From an uncultured Thermomicrobiaceae bacterium (GTDB taxonomy: Bacteria; Chloroflexota; Chloroflexia; Thermomicrobiales; Thermomicrobiaceae), in the NCBI GenBank assembly GCA_938082375.1, contig CALKCJ010000057.1, positions 1-37,250 on the forward strand: a DNA stretch of 37,250 nucleotides. Reading direction: 5' to 3'. Each line of letters starts with the position of its first letter. The stretch's first letter is position 1. A program made the translations under genes and the position numbers. This document shows, in pieces, positions 15,695-23,661 of the stretch. Under the pieces are notes generated by a model. The model worked only from the letters and a program-made list of their open reading frames with translations, was not told the DNA's origin and searched no databases.

Positions 15695-16012
15695 ATGGTG
15701 CAGGGTATCCCGCCTTGGCCCGCCGACGCTCAGCTTCACCGAGTCGACTCCGGCGAGCGGCCCGCGCTCCGACCACGAAACACGTCACCCGTAGAGCGAC
15801 ACAACGGAGTCCAGCCTGGCGACCACGCCGTCGAGCTGTCGCCACACCTGCGCGATCTCCAGCGCGCGATCGAGACGGTGAAGCAGGCCCCTGATGTGCG
15901 TATCGAGCGCGTCGCCGCGCTGCGCGAAGCGATCGAGACTGGTCGCTACTCGCTCGACCCGGGCGAGTTGGCCGTGCGCCTCGCAGCGAAGTTGCGGCCG
16001 GATCTGACATGA
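15695..16012 (+). CDS. flgM: Anti-sigma-28 factor FlgM
   Basis: FlgM holds FliA inactive until it is exported through the finished hook. The protein is 105 residues from the ATG at 15695, with GGAGAGGGAG upstream; an in-frame GTG at 15671 is possible. The N-terminal half is polar, Pro-rich and probably disordered. The C-terminal half carries the FlgM signature: VELSPHLRDLQRAIETVKQA, then VRIERVAALREAIETGRYSL and DPGELAVRLAAKL, the helices that bind sigma-28. It is the first gene behind the sigma-28 promoter, so FliA drives its own inhibitor. The stop overlaps the flgN start. Confidence 0.92.
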   Translation: MVQGIPPWPADAQLHRVDSGERPALRPRNTSPVERHNGVQPGDHAVELSPHLRDLQRAIETVKQAPDVRIERVAALREAIETGRYSLDPGELAVRLAAKLRPDLT

Positions 16013-16452
16013 GCCTGGTCACCCGACTGGCAGCACAGCTTCGAGCCCTGCGCGCCGTCCATGCCCGACTAGCCGAGCTGGAGGAGGCAGTACGCACGGG
16101 CGACCTGACCGGGATTCACCGCGCCATCGAGCGGCTCGACGTGGCCACCGGGTGGGCTAGCCACTCTCATAGCACGCTGGTTTCCGAGCTGCAAGCGCCC
16201 GAGCCGCGCAAACTCTGGGAGGCGAGCCTGGACGAAGACTCGACCAGGCTCGCTCAACTCCAGCGGGAACTCGAAACCGAGCTGACCCGCCTTCGAGAGC
16301 AACGCACGCGAACGCTGCACCTCCTCGAGACGCTGTTCGCCCTCAGCCATGACCTGCTCGTGACTCTCCAAGGACAACTCGCCACCGGGACGGACTATGC
16401 GCGCCGGGCCACCGAACTCGAGGAGCAGCGGCTTGTCGACACCTCGGCGTGA
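16009..16452 (+). CDS. flgN: FlgN-like export chaperone for FlgK/FlgL
   Basis: The 147-residue protein is almost entirely helical with heptad patterning, as expected for FlgN, which carries the hook-filament junction proteins FlgK and FlgL to the export gate. Visible are two long helices (about residues 5-35 and 78-130) with the LQRELETELTRLREQRTRTL segment. Sequence conservation of FlgN is low, so the call depends strongly on position between flgM and flgK. The ATG overlaps the flgM stop (ATGA), implying translational coupling. Confidence 0.82.
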   Translation: MSLVTRLAAQLRALRAVHARLAELEEAVRTGDLTGIHRAIERLDVATGWASHSHSTLVSELQAPEPRKLWEASLDEDSTRLAQLQRELETELTRLREQRTRTLHLLETLFALSHDLLVTLQGQLATGTDYARRATELEEQRLVDTSA

Positions 16453-16471
16453 GTACGGAGAGGCATGACCA

Positions 16472-17878
16472 GTGTCGTTTCGAGCGTTAGAGACCGCCTA
16501 CCGAGGACTCGTCTCCCAGCAGCGGGCGGTTGACACCAGCAACCACAACGTCGCCAACGCGAACACCCCTGGCTTCTCGCGCCAGCGCGTCCTGTTCACG
16601 CCCACCGCTCCTTACACCGTGCCAGCGTTCAACCGCAGCGCGCTCGCCGGACAGGTCGGCACCGGCGTGACTGTGGCCGCCATTACCCGGGTACGAGAGT
16701 CTGTGTTCGATTTCCAGTTTCGCGTGCAGTCCGAGGCGCTGGGGGACGCCTCCACTCGGGTGGCCACTTATGCGCAGCTTGAGGGGATCTTCAACGAGCC
16801 AGGCGAGAACGGCCTGGGTGCCCTGCTGGATCGCTTCTGGCGAGCCTGGCAGGTGGTGACGAACCGGCCGGAGGACCTGGCTGCCCGGGCCAGCCTGGTG
16901 CAGGAATCGACCACGCTGGCGGTCAACCTCAACCGCATTCGCCAGCAGCTGGGCCAGCTCCAGGAAGACCTCGTCCAGAAGCTGACCTTGCAGACAGGCG
17001 AGGTCAACAGCATCGCCGAGCGGGTGGCGGCGCTCAATGCTCAGATCACCGCGGCGATCGCGACCGGCCAGAACCCGAACGACCTGACGGACCAGCGCGA
17101 CCTGCTGCTGGATCAGCTCGCTCAGTCCACCGGCGTCACCGCGCGGCCGCTGCCCAATGGCGCCGTCAACCTCTACCTGGGAGGCTATCCACTGGTCGAC
17201 CAGGATCAGGCGTTCGCCCTGCAGGTCGCCGTCTCCAGCGGGACGGCGAGCATTGTCTGGCAAGCAAGCGGCAGTGCGGCCGCGATCCAGCGCGGCTCGC
17301 TGACGGCGCTGCTCGAACTCCATAACACCGCCGTGCCTGGCCTGGCGTCACAGGTGGAGAGCATCCGCGACGCGCTAAAGAACGAGGTCAACGCCTTGCA
17401 CCAGACCGGCTACGGGCTGACCGACACCTCGCCGCCGCCACCCGCGCGCGCCTTCTTCGAGGTGCTGCCGAGCGGCGACCTCCGAGTCAACCCCGCCCTG
17501 GCCAGCGATCCGGCTCTGATTGCCGCATCGAGCACTCCAGGGACCCCCGGGAACAACGATGTAGCCAGGCAGATCGCCGATCTCCGCTACGCGCTGGTAA
17601 TGAACGGCAACACCGCCACGGTCAACGACTTTTACAATGCCCTGGTTGCCAAACTCGGCGGCGATTCCCGCGAGGCCCGAGTGGCGAAGGAGAACCAGGA
17701 GACGCTGGTGCAGGCGATCGATCGGCAGCGGCAAGAGATCTCCGCCGTCTCGATCGATGAGGAGATGGCCAACCTAGTCAAGTTCCAGCATGCCTACCAG
17801 GCGGCGGCGCGGGCGATTACGGCGGTCGATGAGATGCTTGACCGGATCATCAACGGTATGGGCATCGTCGGGCGATAG
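16472..17878 (+). CDS. flgK: Flagellar hook-associated protein 1 FlgK
   Basis: FlgK is the first hook-filament junction protein. The 468-residue protein starts at GTG 16472 with a GGAGAGG ribosome-binding site. The N-terminal rod-type motif is SNHNVANANTPGFSRQRV. It continues with the FlgK-specific GTGVTVAAITRVRESVFDFQ and DRFWRAWQVVTNRPEDLAAR segments, a long helical region (LNAQITAAIATGQNPNDLTD, QRDLLLDQLAQ), and a smaller outer domain. The C-terminal motif is SIDEEMANLVKFQHAYQAAA, followed by RAITAVDEMLDRIINGMGIV. It is shorter than enterobacterial FlgK because of a compact middle domain. The flgL gene follows after 9 bases. Confidence 0.97.
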   Translation: MSFRALETAYRGLVSQQRAVDTSNHNVANANTPGFSRQRVLFTPTAPYTVPAFNRSALAGQVGTGVTVAAITRVRESVFDFQFRVQSEALGDASTRVATYAQLEGIFNEPGENGLGALLDRFWRAWQVVTNRPEDLAARASLVQESTTLAVNLNRIRQQLGQLQEDLVQKLTLQTGEVNSIAERVAALNAQITAAIATGQNPNDLTDQRDLLLDQLAQSTGVTARPLPNGAVNLYLGGYPLVDQDQAFALQVAVSSGTASIVWQASGSAAAIQRGSLTALLELHNTAVPGLASQVESIRDALKNEVNALHQTGYGLTDTSPPPPARAFFEVLPSGDLRVNPALASDPALIAASSTPGTPGNNDVARQIADLRYALVMNGNTATVNDFYNALVAKLGGDSREARVAKENQETLVQAIDRQRQEISAVSIDEEMANLVKFQHAYQAAARAITAVDEMLDRIINGMGIVGR

Positions 17879-17887
17879 GAGCGAGTC

Positions 17888-18763
17888 ATGCGCGTCACTC
17901 ACGGGATGCTAGTCGATACCCTGCTGCGCAACCTCTCGCGTAACCTGAGCCGGATGGAACGAGTTCACGAGCAGATCACCTCGGCCAAGCGCGTTAACCG
18001 GCCGTCCGACGACCCGGTCGGCGCGGCCACCATCCTCAGGCTCCAGTCGGCGAGCGCCCAGATCGAGCAGTACCTGCAGAACGTCGAGCAGGCCCGCTCC
18101 TGGCTCGACCTGACCGACCAGGCCCTCACCACTATCGGCAGCGCCCTGCAGCGGATCCGCGAGCTGCTCGTCCAGGCGGCAAACGATACGCTCTCCACTG
18201 AAGACCGCAATGCGATCTGGCGAGAGTTGACAGCGCTGCAACAGCAGATCGCCACGACTGGCAACTTTGCCCACGCGGGACAGTATCTGTTCGCCGGCCA
18301 AAAGACCCAGACTCAGCCCTTTGACCTGACGACTGACCCGCCAGCATACCAAGGTGACGCCGGTAGCCTGGAGCGAATGATCGACGCTGGGGTGACGATC
18401 CCGATCAACGTGACCGGCGACGTGGCGATCCTACCGGTGCTGCAAGCGGTCAAGGCTGCCCGCGATGCCGTCGCGCTGGGCAATACGTCTGCCATCCAGG
18501 CCAGCCTCGGCCAGATCGACAGCGCCCACAGCCAGCTTCTCGCCGCCCAGGCGGAGGTGGGTGCCCGGGTCAACCGGCTCGACGCCCAACGTGATCGGCT
18601 GCTCGACGCGCACACCAGCACGCTGCGGCTGCTGAGCGAGGCCCACGACACTGACATGGCCGAGGCGCTCACGCGCTTCGCGAAGGAAGAGCTGACCTAC
18701 CGTGCCGCGCTCCAGGCCGGCGCCAAAGCGGTCCAGCCGACGCTGGCCGACTACCTGCGCTGA
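17888..18763 (+). CDS. flgL: Flagellar hook-associated protein 3 FlgL
   Basis: FlgL is the second junction protein, lying between FlgK and the flagellin filament. The 291-residue protein has a flagellin-like N-terminal helix (RVTHGMLVDTLLRNLSRNLS, then ITSAKRVNRPSDDPVGAATI), a QYLQNVEQARSWLDLTDQAL segment, and an AGQYLFAGQKTQTQPF turn that is typical of FlgL. The C-terminal helix (about 255-291) contains DTDMAEALTRFAKEELTYRA followed by ALQAGAKAVQPTLADYL. An AGGAGCGAG ribosome-binding site precedes the ATG. No flagellin gene follows; fliW and csrA do. Confidence 0.96.
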   Translation: MRVTHGMLVDTLLRNLSRNLSRMERVHEQITSAKRVNRPSDDPVGAATILRLQSASAQIEQYLQNVEQARSWLDLTDQALTTIGSALQRIRELLVQAANDTLSTEDRNAIWRELTALQQQIATTGNFAHAGQYLFAGQKTQTQPFDLTTDPPAYQGDAGSLERMIDAGVTIPINVTGDVAILPVLQAVKAARDAVALGNTSAIQASLGQIDSAHSQLLAAQAEVGARVNRLDAQRDRLLDAHTSTLRLLSEAHDTDMAEALTRFAKEELTYRAALQAGAKAVQPTLADYLR

Positions 18764-18766
18764 ACC

Positions 18767-18784
18767 TCCTTTTGACAGAAAGGA
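18767..18784 (+). promoter_or_regulatory. Small hairpin covering the fliW ribosome-binding site
   Basis: TCCTTT at 18767-18772 pairs perfectly with AAAGGA at 18779-18784 around a TGACAG loop. AAAGGA is the fliW ribosome-binding site, 9 bases before the ATG at 18794. In RNA this 6-bp stem would hide the site. The stem is short, so any effect may be modest. Confidence 0.45.
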
Positions 18785-18793
18785 ACGCTTCCC

Positions 18794-19252
18794 ATGAGCA
18801 TGCCGAAGCAGAGCCAGCAGCCGGCTACCGAAAGCCTTGAAGGTGCTCCAGGTCGGGAGCCAGTCGAGATCGTCTTCCCCTTCGGCCTGGTTGGCTGCCC
18901 GGCGTGGCGGCGCTTCGCGTTCGCCCTTCCGGACGAGGCACCCGGGCTGGCAGTGCTGCAGTCGCTCGACGACGAGGACGTTGCCTTCGTCCTGGCCGCG
19001 GTGGAGGATCTGGTACCCGACTTTTTGGCGACGCTGAGCCCCGAGGACCTGGGGCTGCTGCAAGCCCTCGGCCTGGGACGTGACCCGTCGGTGCGGCTCT
19101 ACTGCACGCTGTCGGTACAGGCAGACGACTCGGTCACCGCCAACTTGCTCGGCCCGCTGGTGCTCGACTTCGAGCGGAGTTGTGGCTCGCAGGTTGTGCT
19201 GTCGGGCTCACCCTGGAGTAGCCGGCATCCGGTCGCTCCAGCAGGGAAGTGA
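18794..19252 (+). CDS. fliW: Flagellar assembly factor FliW
   Basis: FliW binds CsrA and relieves its repression of flagellin translation; free flagellin titrates FliW away, closing the loop. That mechanism is known from Bacillus and inferred here. The 152-residue protein has a variable 23-residue N-terminus, then the FliW beta-barrel features VEIVFPFGLVGCPAWRRFAF, LPDEAPGLAVLQSLDDEDVA and VRLYCTLSVQADDSVTANLL, ending in GPLVLDF. It is translationally coupled to csrA, whose start lies at its stop codon. Its own ribosome-binding site lies in a small hairpin. Confidence 0.92.
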   Translation: MSMPKQSQQPATESLEGAPGREPVEIVFPFGLVGCPAWRRFAFALPDEAPGLAVLQSLDDEDVAFVLAAVEDLVPDFLATLSPEDLGLLQALGLGRDPSVRLYCTLSVQADDSVTANLLGPLVLDFERSCGSQVVLSGSPWSSRHPVAPAGK

Positions 19253-19260
19253 GGCGACCG

Positions 19261-19524
19261 ATGCTCGTCCTCAGCCGCCGGCCCGGCGAGGCGCTGGTCA
19301 TCGGCGACGGCATCCGAGTGGTGATCCTCTCAGTGGAGGGGGAACGCGTGCGGGTCGGGATCGAGGCACCACGCGAGGTACCGGTCCTGCGCGCCGAGCT
19401 GGCCGAGGCGGTCTCCGAGGAGAATACCCGCGCGGCCCGTGCCGGTGCCCGCCGTGACCTCCTCAACAGGCTGCAGGGCCGCCTGAAGGGTTCACCACCA
19501 TTCCCCCATCAGGGACGGCGCTGA
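19261..19524 (+). CDS. csrA: Carbon storage regulator CsrA
   Basis: CsrA is an RNA-binding translational regulator that binds GGA motifs. The 87-residue protein starts at MLVLSRRPGEALVIGD, the invariant N-terminus, with the central IRVVILSVEGERVRVGIEAP core and the REVPVLRAEL segment that completes the intertwined dimer. The C-terminal tail (about residues 58-87) is unusually long and basic and ends FPHQGRR. A GTG at 19249 would add four residues and overlap fliW; I prefer the ATG because it gives the conserved N-terminus. This is the last gene of the flagellar island. Confidence 0.95.
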   Translation: MLVLSRRPGEALVIGDGIRVVILSVEGERVRVGIEAPREVPVLRAELAEAVSEENTRAARAGARRDLLNRLQGRLKGSPPFPHQGRR

Positions 19525-19857
19525 GCGTCCACGCTCTCGCCAGTGGCGCGTTATCGTGCTCGTGCCTCGCATTCCCATACCACCAGCAGGCGGGCAGTAG
19601 CAGCCCGCGCGGTTTACCCGCACCTCGCGGCGCGTGAAAGGCATGAGCGGAAGCTGACTGCTGGCGCTGCACCGCCCCCTTCCCTCGACACCTACATCCA
19701 TTGACGATAACTCACCGCACTTTTCTCATTCTGCCCTGCCGCACCCGGTTGCGTCACGCACGCGAGCAGCGGGGAAAAGAGGGAGATACCCTGTGCTTCC
19801 GCTTGACAGAGTGGGCTGGAGCCTCTAGGATGTTACTGAGAATAGAACGGAGTTTTA
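19525..19857. other. Intergenic region between the flagellar island and the IclR cluster
   Basis: This stretch of 333 bases has no convincing gene. It holds a modest hairpin (GCGGGC at 19590-19595 with GCCCGC at 19603-19608), followed shortly by GGTTT, which may act as a weak terminator for csrA. It also holds the sigma-70 promoter at 19803-19831. Short frames in the region (for example 19701-20033) lack ribosome-binding sites and overlap the regulator gene. Confidence 0.6.
19803..19831 (+). promoter_or_regulatory. Sigma-70 type promoter for the IclR-peptide transport cluster
   Basis: TTGACA at 19803-19808 (perfect -35), a 17-base spacer, and TAGGAT at 19826-19831. The start of transcription should be near 19838, about 20 bases before the regulator ATG at 19858, with an ACGGAG ribosome-binding site between them. 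It is the only strong promoter seen before the long same-strand cluster ending at 30082. Confidence 0.8.
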
Positions 19858-20712
19858 ATGAGTCAAACAGCTGTCACCACCTCACGCTACTACATCGACG
19901 CCGTCGGGCGTGCCGTCCAGCTCTTGCGCGCCTTTCTCACGCCTCCGCACCAGTTCGGCGTCACCGAATTGAGTCAGATCACTGGCCTCAGCAAGAACCA
20001 GGCGTTCCGGCTCCTGCGGACATTGACCGCTGAGGGGCTGCTCACCTGGGATCCGGAGACGAAGACCTACACACTTAGCTACGCGCTGACCGAGCTCGGT
20101 GCGGTCGCCTCGCGCGGTTCCTCGTTGGTCCAGGCGGCCGCGCCGGTGCTCGATCGGCTGGCACAGGAGACCGGCGAGACGGTCAACCTGATCGCCCGCG
20201 CCGACGAGTTCACAGCGATCTGCATCGACAAGCGCGACAGTGCCCGGCTGCTGCAGATCACGGCCAAGATCGGCGCCCGCTTCCAGCTCCACGCCGGGGC
20301 CGTGCCCAAGCTGCTGCTCGCCTTCTCAGCTCCGGAGAGCGTTGAGCGCTACCTGACCCATCGCCAGCCGCTCCAGCGATTCACTCCACGGACGATCACC
20401 GAGCCTGACACACTGCGAGGGGAGCTCGCAGCGATCCGCGAGCGCGGTTATTCCATTAGCGACGAGGACCTGGATCTCGGCGCCTGCGCCATCGCCGCGC
20501 CGATCTTCGACCGTCACGGCGTGGTGATCGCCGGCGTGAGCATTGCCATGCCGACCTCGCGGTTCGGTGCGGCCGAGCACGCGCGGTACCGCGAGGCCGT
20601 GATAGGGGCCGCCGCGGAGATCTCCCGCCGGCTCGGGCACCGTCTCGCTACGCTGAACGGTGCAGCCTCGGCAATGCAGCCGCGGAACATCTCGAGAAAG
20701 CACGATCGCTAG
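19858..20712 (+). CDS. IclR family transcriptional regulator
   Basis: The 284-residue protein has an N-terminal winged helix-turn-helix (about residues 13-75) with VGRAVQLLRAFL, VTELSQITGLSKNQAFRLLR and a TAEGLLTWDPETKTYTLSY wing. The IclR effector-binding domain (about 85-262) has QETGETVNLIARADEFTAIC, the HAGAVPKLLLAF helix, RERGYSISDEDLDLGACAIA and a final APIFDRHGVVIAGVSIAMP segment. IclR proteins usually control the adjacent catabolic operon in response to a small metabolite. Here the substrate-binding protein gene starts 47 bases downstream on the same strand, so the regulator probably controls and is co-transcribed with the cluster. Confidence 0.93.
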   Translation: MSQTAVTTSRYYIDAVGRAVQLLRAFLTPPHQFGVTELSQITGLSKNQAFRLLRTLTAEGLLTWDPETKTYTLSYALTELGAVASRGSSLVQAAAPVLDRLAQETGETVNLIARADEFTAICIDKRDSARLLQITAKIGARFQLHAGAVPKLLLAFSAPESVERYLTHRQPLQRFTPRTITEPDTLRGELAAIRERGYSISDEDLDLGACAIAAPIFDRHGVVIAGVSIAMPTSRFGAAEHARYREAVIGAAAEISRRLGHRLATLNGAASAMQPRNISRKHDR

Positions 20713-20759
20713 GCGGTTTGTTTGGCTGTTTGATCTTCAGGGGAGGAGGGACGATCTCC

Positions 20760-22526
20760 ATGAGCCAATCGATCGACCACGTACTCCGGCAGCTCCGCGA
20801 GGCCGGGATCCATGTCTCGCGCCGCGAGCTGCTGCGGCTGGCTATGTTCAGCAGCGCGGCACTCGTCTCCGGCGCTACCTTCGCAGCCTGCGGTGGTCAA
20901 GAGGGCGGCACGGCCGGCGGAGCGACGCCGCCGGGCGGCAGCACCGGTGCCCAGGCGAGCCCGACCGCGCCACCGGCGGCGACACCAGGCCAGCACGCTG
21001 TTAGCACCCCGACGGCAGCCGCCGCCCAGCCCCGCAAGGGTGGTGTCTGGCGCATGGCACTCCACGCCAACCCGACGGCCTACCCGATCACGCTTCCCGG
21101 CGCGCTGGCCGATATCCTGGTGAACAAGACGATCTACAACTGCCTGACGCAGTACCAGCTCAAGGACGGCGCTATCGAGGTGGTGCCCGACCTGTCCGAG
21201 TCCTGGGAAGCGAACGACGACCTGACCGAGTACACCTTCCGACTCAAGCAGGGCGTGACCTGGCACGACGGCCAGCCGTTTACTGCCGACGACGTAAAGT
21301 TCACCTTCGAGGCGATCCTCAATCCGAACGTGAACGCCGCACTCCGCGGGCCGGTATCGTCGATCGACCGCGTCGAGGTCGTGGACGAGCACACTGTGCG
21401 CTTCATCCTCAAGCGGCCGTTCGCGCCTCTCCCGGTGATGTTGGGCTACAACCAGGCCATCGTCCCCAAGCACCTGCTGGAGGGGCAGGACCTGAATCAG
21501 CCGACCGAGTTTCTCAAGAACCCGATCGGCACCGGGCCGTTCAAGTTCAAGGAGTTCGTCCAGGGCAGCCACCTCGAGGCGGTTGCCAACCCCGACTTCT
21601 TCGACGGCGCGCCGTACCTCGACGGGATCGTGTTCAAGGTCATCCCCGACGGCAATGCCCGCGTCGCCCAAGCCAAGGCCGGCGAGATCGACTTCACCGT
21701 CATCGAGCCACCACAGGTCGATGCGCTTAAGGGCGCGGACAACGTCGAGATCCGCGAGGCGCCACAGGTCAACTACTATTTCTTCGCCGTCAACCACACT
21801 GTGCCACGACTCCAGGACGTGCGCGTGCGTCGGGCGCTCTCTCACGCGATCGACAAGCAGGCGATCGTCGACCGGATCTTGCGCGGCTACGGCCAGGTCG
21901 CGACCGGGCCGATCAACCCGCTACTGGGCGACTATTACAACCCCAACGTCACCACCTACGAGTACGACATGGACAAAGCAGCCGCACTCCTCAAGGAGGC
22001 TGGATGGACGAAGGGGCCGGACGGTGTCCTCGTCAATGCGAGCGGCGAGCGCTTCACCATCCTCTTCAACGGCCCTAAGGGCTTCCCGGTGATGGAGCAG
22101 GTCATCACCTACGCCCAGCAGCAGTACCAGAAGCTCGGCATCGAGGTGACGCTCGACATCGTCGACTGGCCGGTTCACCTGGAGAAGTACCGGAATCTCG
22201 AGTACGACCTGCTGATGGAGTGGTGGATCACCCCGCCGGATCCCGACCTCTACGACCACTACTTCAGCGAGTCGGCGCAGAACCGTTGGGCGTACAAGAA
22301 CCCGCAGCTCGACGAACTGCTCGTCCAGGCGCGGAGCGAGGCGGATCGGGCCAAGCGCGTGCAGCTCTACCACCAGATCCAGAAGCTGATCGCCGAGGAT
22401 CTACCGGTGATTTACCTGTACTACCCGCGGGAGCTGCAAGCGGTGAGTAAGCGGACGAAGGGTCTGCCTTTGATCGGCTACCGCGACGCGCTGACCTGGA
22501 TGGAGAAGGTCTGGCTCGAAGAGTAG
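20760..22526 (+). CDS. Peptide/nickel-type ABC transporter substrate-binding lipoprotein
   Basis: A 588-residue family 5 extracellular solute-binding protein. The N-terminus has a twin-arginine motif (SRRELLRLAMF, Arg21-Arg22), a short hydrophobic stretch and a lipobox-like FAAC with Cys44, so it is probably exported folded through Tat and lipidated. A Gly/Thr/Pro-rich linker (about 45-92) precedes the binding domain, which has the signature YTFRLKQGVTWHDGQPFTAD followed by DVKFTFEAI, the NPIGTGPFKF motif and the VRRALSHAIDKQAIVD segment. The ligand is probably an oligopeptide or similar. The ATG at 20760 follows GGGGAGGAGGG. A hairpin separates it from the permease genes. Confidence 0.94.
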   Translation: MSQSIDHVLRQLREAGIHVSRRELLRLAMFSSAALVSGATFAACGGQEGGTAGGATPPGGSTGAQASPTAPPAATPGQHAVSTPTAAAAQPRKGGVWRMALHANPTAYPITLPGALADILVNKTIYNCLTQYQLKDGAIEVVPDLSESWEANDDLTEYTFRLKQGVTWHDGQPFTADDVKFTFEAILNPNVNAALRGPVSSIDRVEVVDEHTVRFILKRPFAPLPVMLGYNQAIVPKHLLEGQDLNQPTEFLKNPIGTGPFKFKEFVQGSHLEAVANPDFFDGAPYLDGIVFKVIPDGNARVAQAKAGEIDFTVIEPPQVDALKGADNVEIREAPQVNYYFFAVNHTVPRLQDVRVRRALSHAIDKQAIVDRILRGYGQVATGPINPLLGDYYNPNVTTYEYDMDKAAALLKEAGWTKGPDGVLVNASGERFTILFNGPKGFPVMEQVITYAQQQYQKLGIEVTLDIVDWPVHLEKYRNLEYDLLMEWWITPPDPDLYDHYFSESAQNRWAYKNPQLDELLVQARSEADRAKRVQLYHQIQKLIAEDLPVIYLYYPRELQAVSKRTKGLPLIGYRDALTWMEKVWLEE

Positions 22527-22551
22527 GCAGGCCGCGATGTGGCCGATCCGG

Positions 22552-22590
22552 CCCCGGGTGAGCCCCCGCACGAGGTGGGCTCGCCCGGGG
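22552..22590 (+). terminator. Large hairpin between binding-protein and permease genes
   Basis: CCCCGGGTGAGCCC (22552-22565) pairs with GGGCTCGCCCGGGG (22577-22590) over 14 positions with a single G-T pair and an 11-base loop. No T-run follows, so it is probably not a full terminator. Hairpins in this position commonly protect the 3' end of binding-protein mRNA or lower permease expression; that role is inferred. It lies in a 174-base gap that holds nothing else obvious. Confidence 0.6.
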
Positions 22591-22700
22591 TCGGGTAACC
22601 ACGAGTGGAAGCGAGATCTGCGACCGCAAGGTCGGAGCGGATGGCCATCGTTGTCTGATGTCGAGTCGAGGCACGTGACTGTGCGAGCGAAGGGGCGCTG

Positions 22701-23648
22701 ATGGCCGCGTACGTCGTGCGCCGGCTGCTCCAGGCAGGGGTGCTGCTTTTCATCGTCAGCGTGCTCACGTTCCTGCTGATCCACTCGGCACCGGGCGGGC
22801 CGGCACTGCTGGCGAACCCAGACTTGAGTCGAGAGCAGATCCAGCAGATGACCGCGCAGCTCGGGTTGGACGACCCCTTGCCCGTGCAGTACGCCCGCTG
22901 GCTGCGCAACGTGCTGCGCGGCGACTTCGGCAACAGCTATAACACGGTGCAGCCAGTCACCCGGCTGATCGCCGAGCGGCTGCCGAACACGATCATGCTG
23001 ACCGGTCTGGCGCTGGTGCTTTCGATCGCGATCGCGGTGCCGCTCGGCGTCCTCAGCGCCCTCAAGCGCAACTCGGCGCTCGACCGGCTCATTGCTGGCT
23101 TCAGCTTCATCGGCGTCTCGATCCCGGTCTTCTGGCTCGGCATCATGCTGATTATCGTCTTCGCTGTGCAGCTCAAGCTGCTCCCGGCCGGCGGGATGTA
23201 CACGCTGGGTACTGAGTTCTCGCTCGTCGACCGCCTGGAGCATCTCCTCCTCCCGACGCTGGTGCTGGTCGTCGCCAACCTGGCCGAGCTGACGCGCTAT
23301 ACCCGCTCCGGGATGATCAACGTGCTGAGCGAGGACTACATCCGCACAGCGCGGGCCAAGGGGTTACCGAACCGCGTGGTGCTGATCCGGCACGCGCTGC
23401 GCAACGCGCTCATCCCGGTGATCACGATCATCGGCGTGCTACTACCACGCGCCGTCAGCGGCGCGGCGATCACTGAAACCGTCTTCTCCTGGCCGGGGAT
23501 GGGCCGGCTGGCGGTCGAGGCGGCGATGACCCGTGACTATCCCGTCGTGCTGGGCGCGACCCTCACCGTGGCCTTGGTCGTCGTCCTAAGCAGCCTCGTG
23601 ACCGACCTCCTCTACGCATACATCGACCCGCGCATCCGGCTGGGCTAG
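22701..23648 (+). CDS. Peptide ABC transporter permease, DppB type
   Basis: A 315-residue inner-membrane permease. The N-terminus AAYVVRRLLQAGVLLFIVSV, then LTFLLIHSAPGGPA, is the standard DppB/OppB start, followed by DPLPVQYARWLRNVLRGDFG. The six-helix binding-protein-dependent transport domain runs from about residue 95, with GFSFIGVSIPVFWLGIMLII and the cytoplasmic EAA-type loop YIRTARAKGLPNRVVLIRHA, which contacts the ATPase. An AAGGGG ribosome-binding site precedes the ATG. It should pair with the permease encoded immediately downstream. Confidence 0.95.
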   Translation: MAAYVVRRLLQAGVLLFIVSVLTFLLIHSAPGGPALLANPDLSREQIQQMTAQLGLDDPLPVQYARWLRNVLRGDFGNSYNTVQPVTRLIAERLPNTIMLTGLALVLSIAIAVPLGVLSALKRNSALDRLIAGFSFIGVSIPVFWLGIMLIIVFAVQLKLLPAGGMYTLGTEFSLVDRLEHLLLPTLVLVVANLAELTRYTRSGMINVLSEDYIRTARAKGLPNRVVLIRHALRNALIPVITIIGVLLPRAVSGAAITETVFSWPGMGRLAVEAAMTRDYPVVLGATLTVALVVVLSSLVTDLLYAYIDPRIRLG

Positions 23649-23661
23649 AGAGCGTGCACCG

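Noticed and set aside
19701-20033. A 110-codon plus-strand frame before and into the IclR gene
   Set aside because: It spans the promoter of the IclR gene, has no ribosome-binding site, and overlaps a well-supported regulator.
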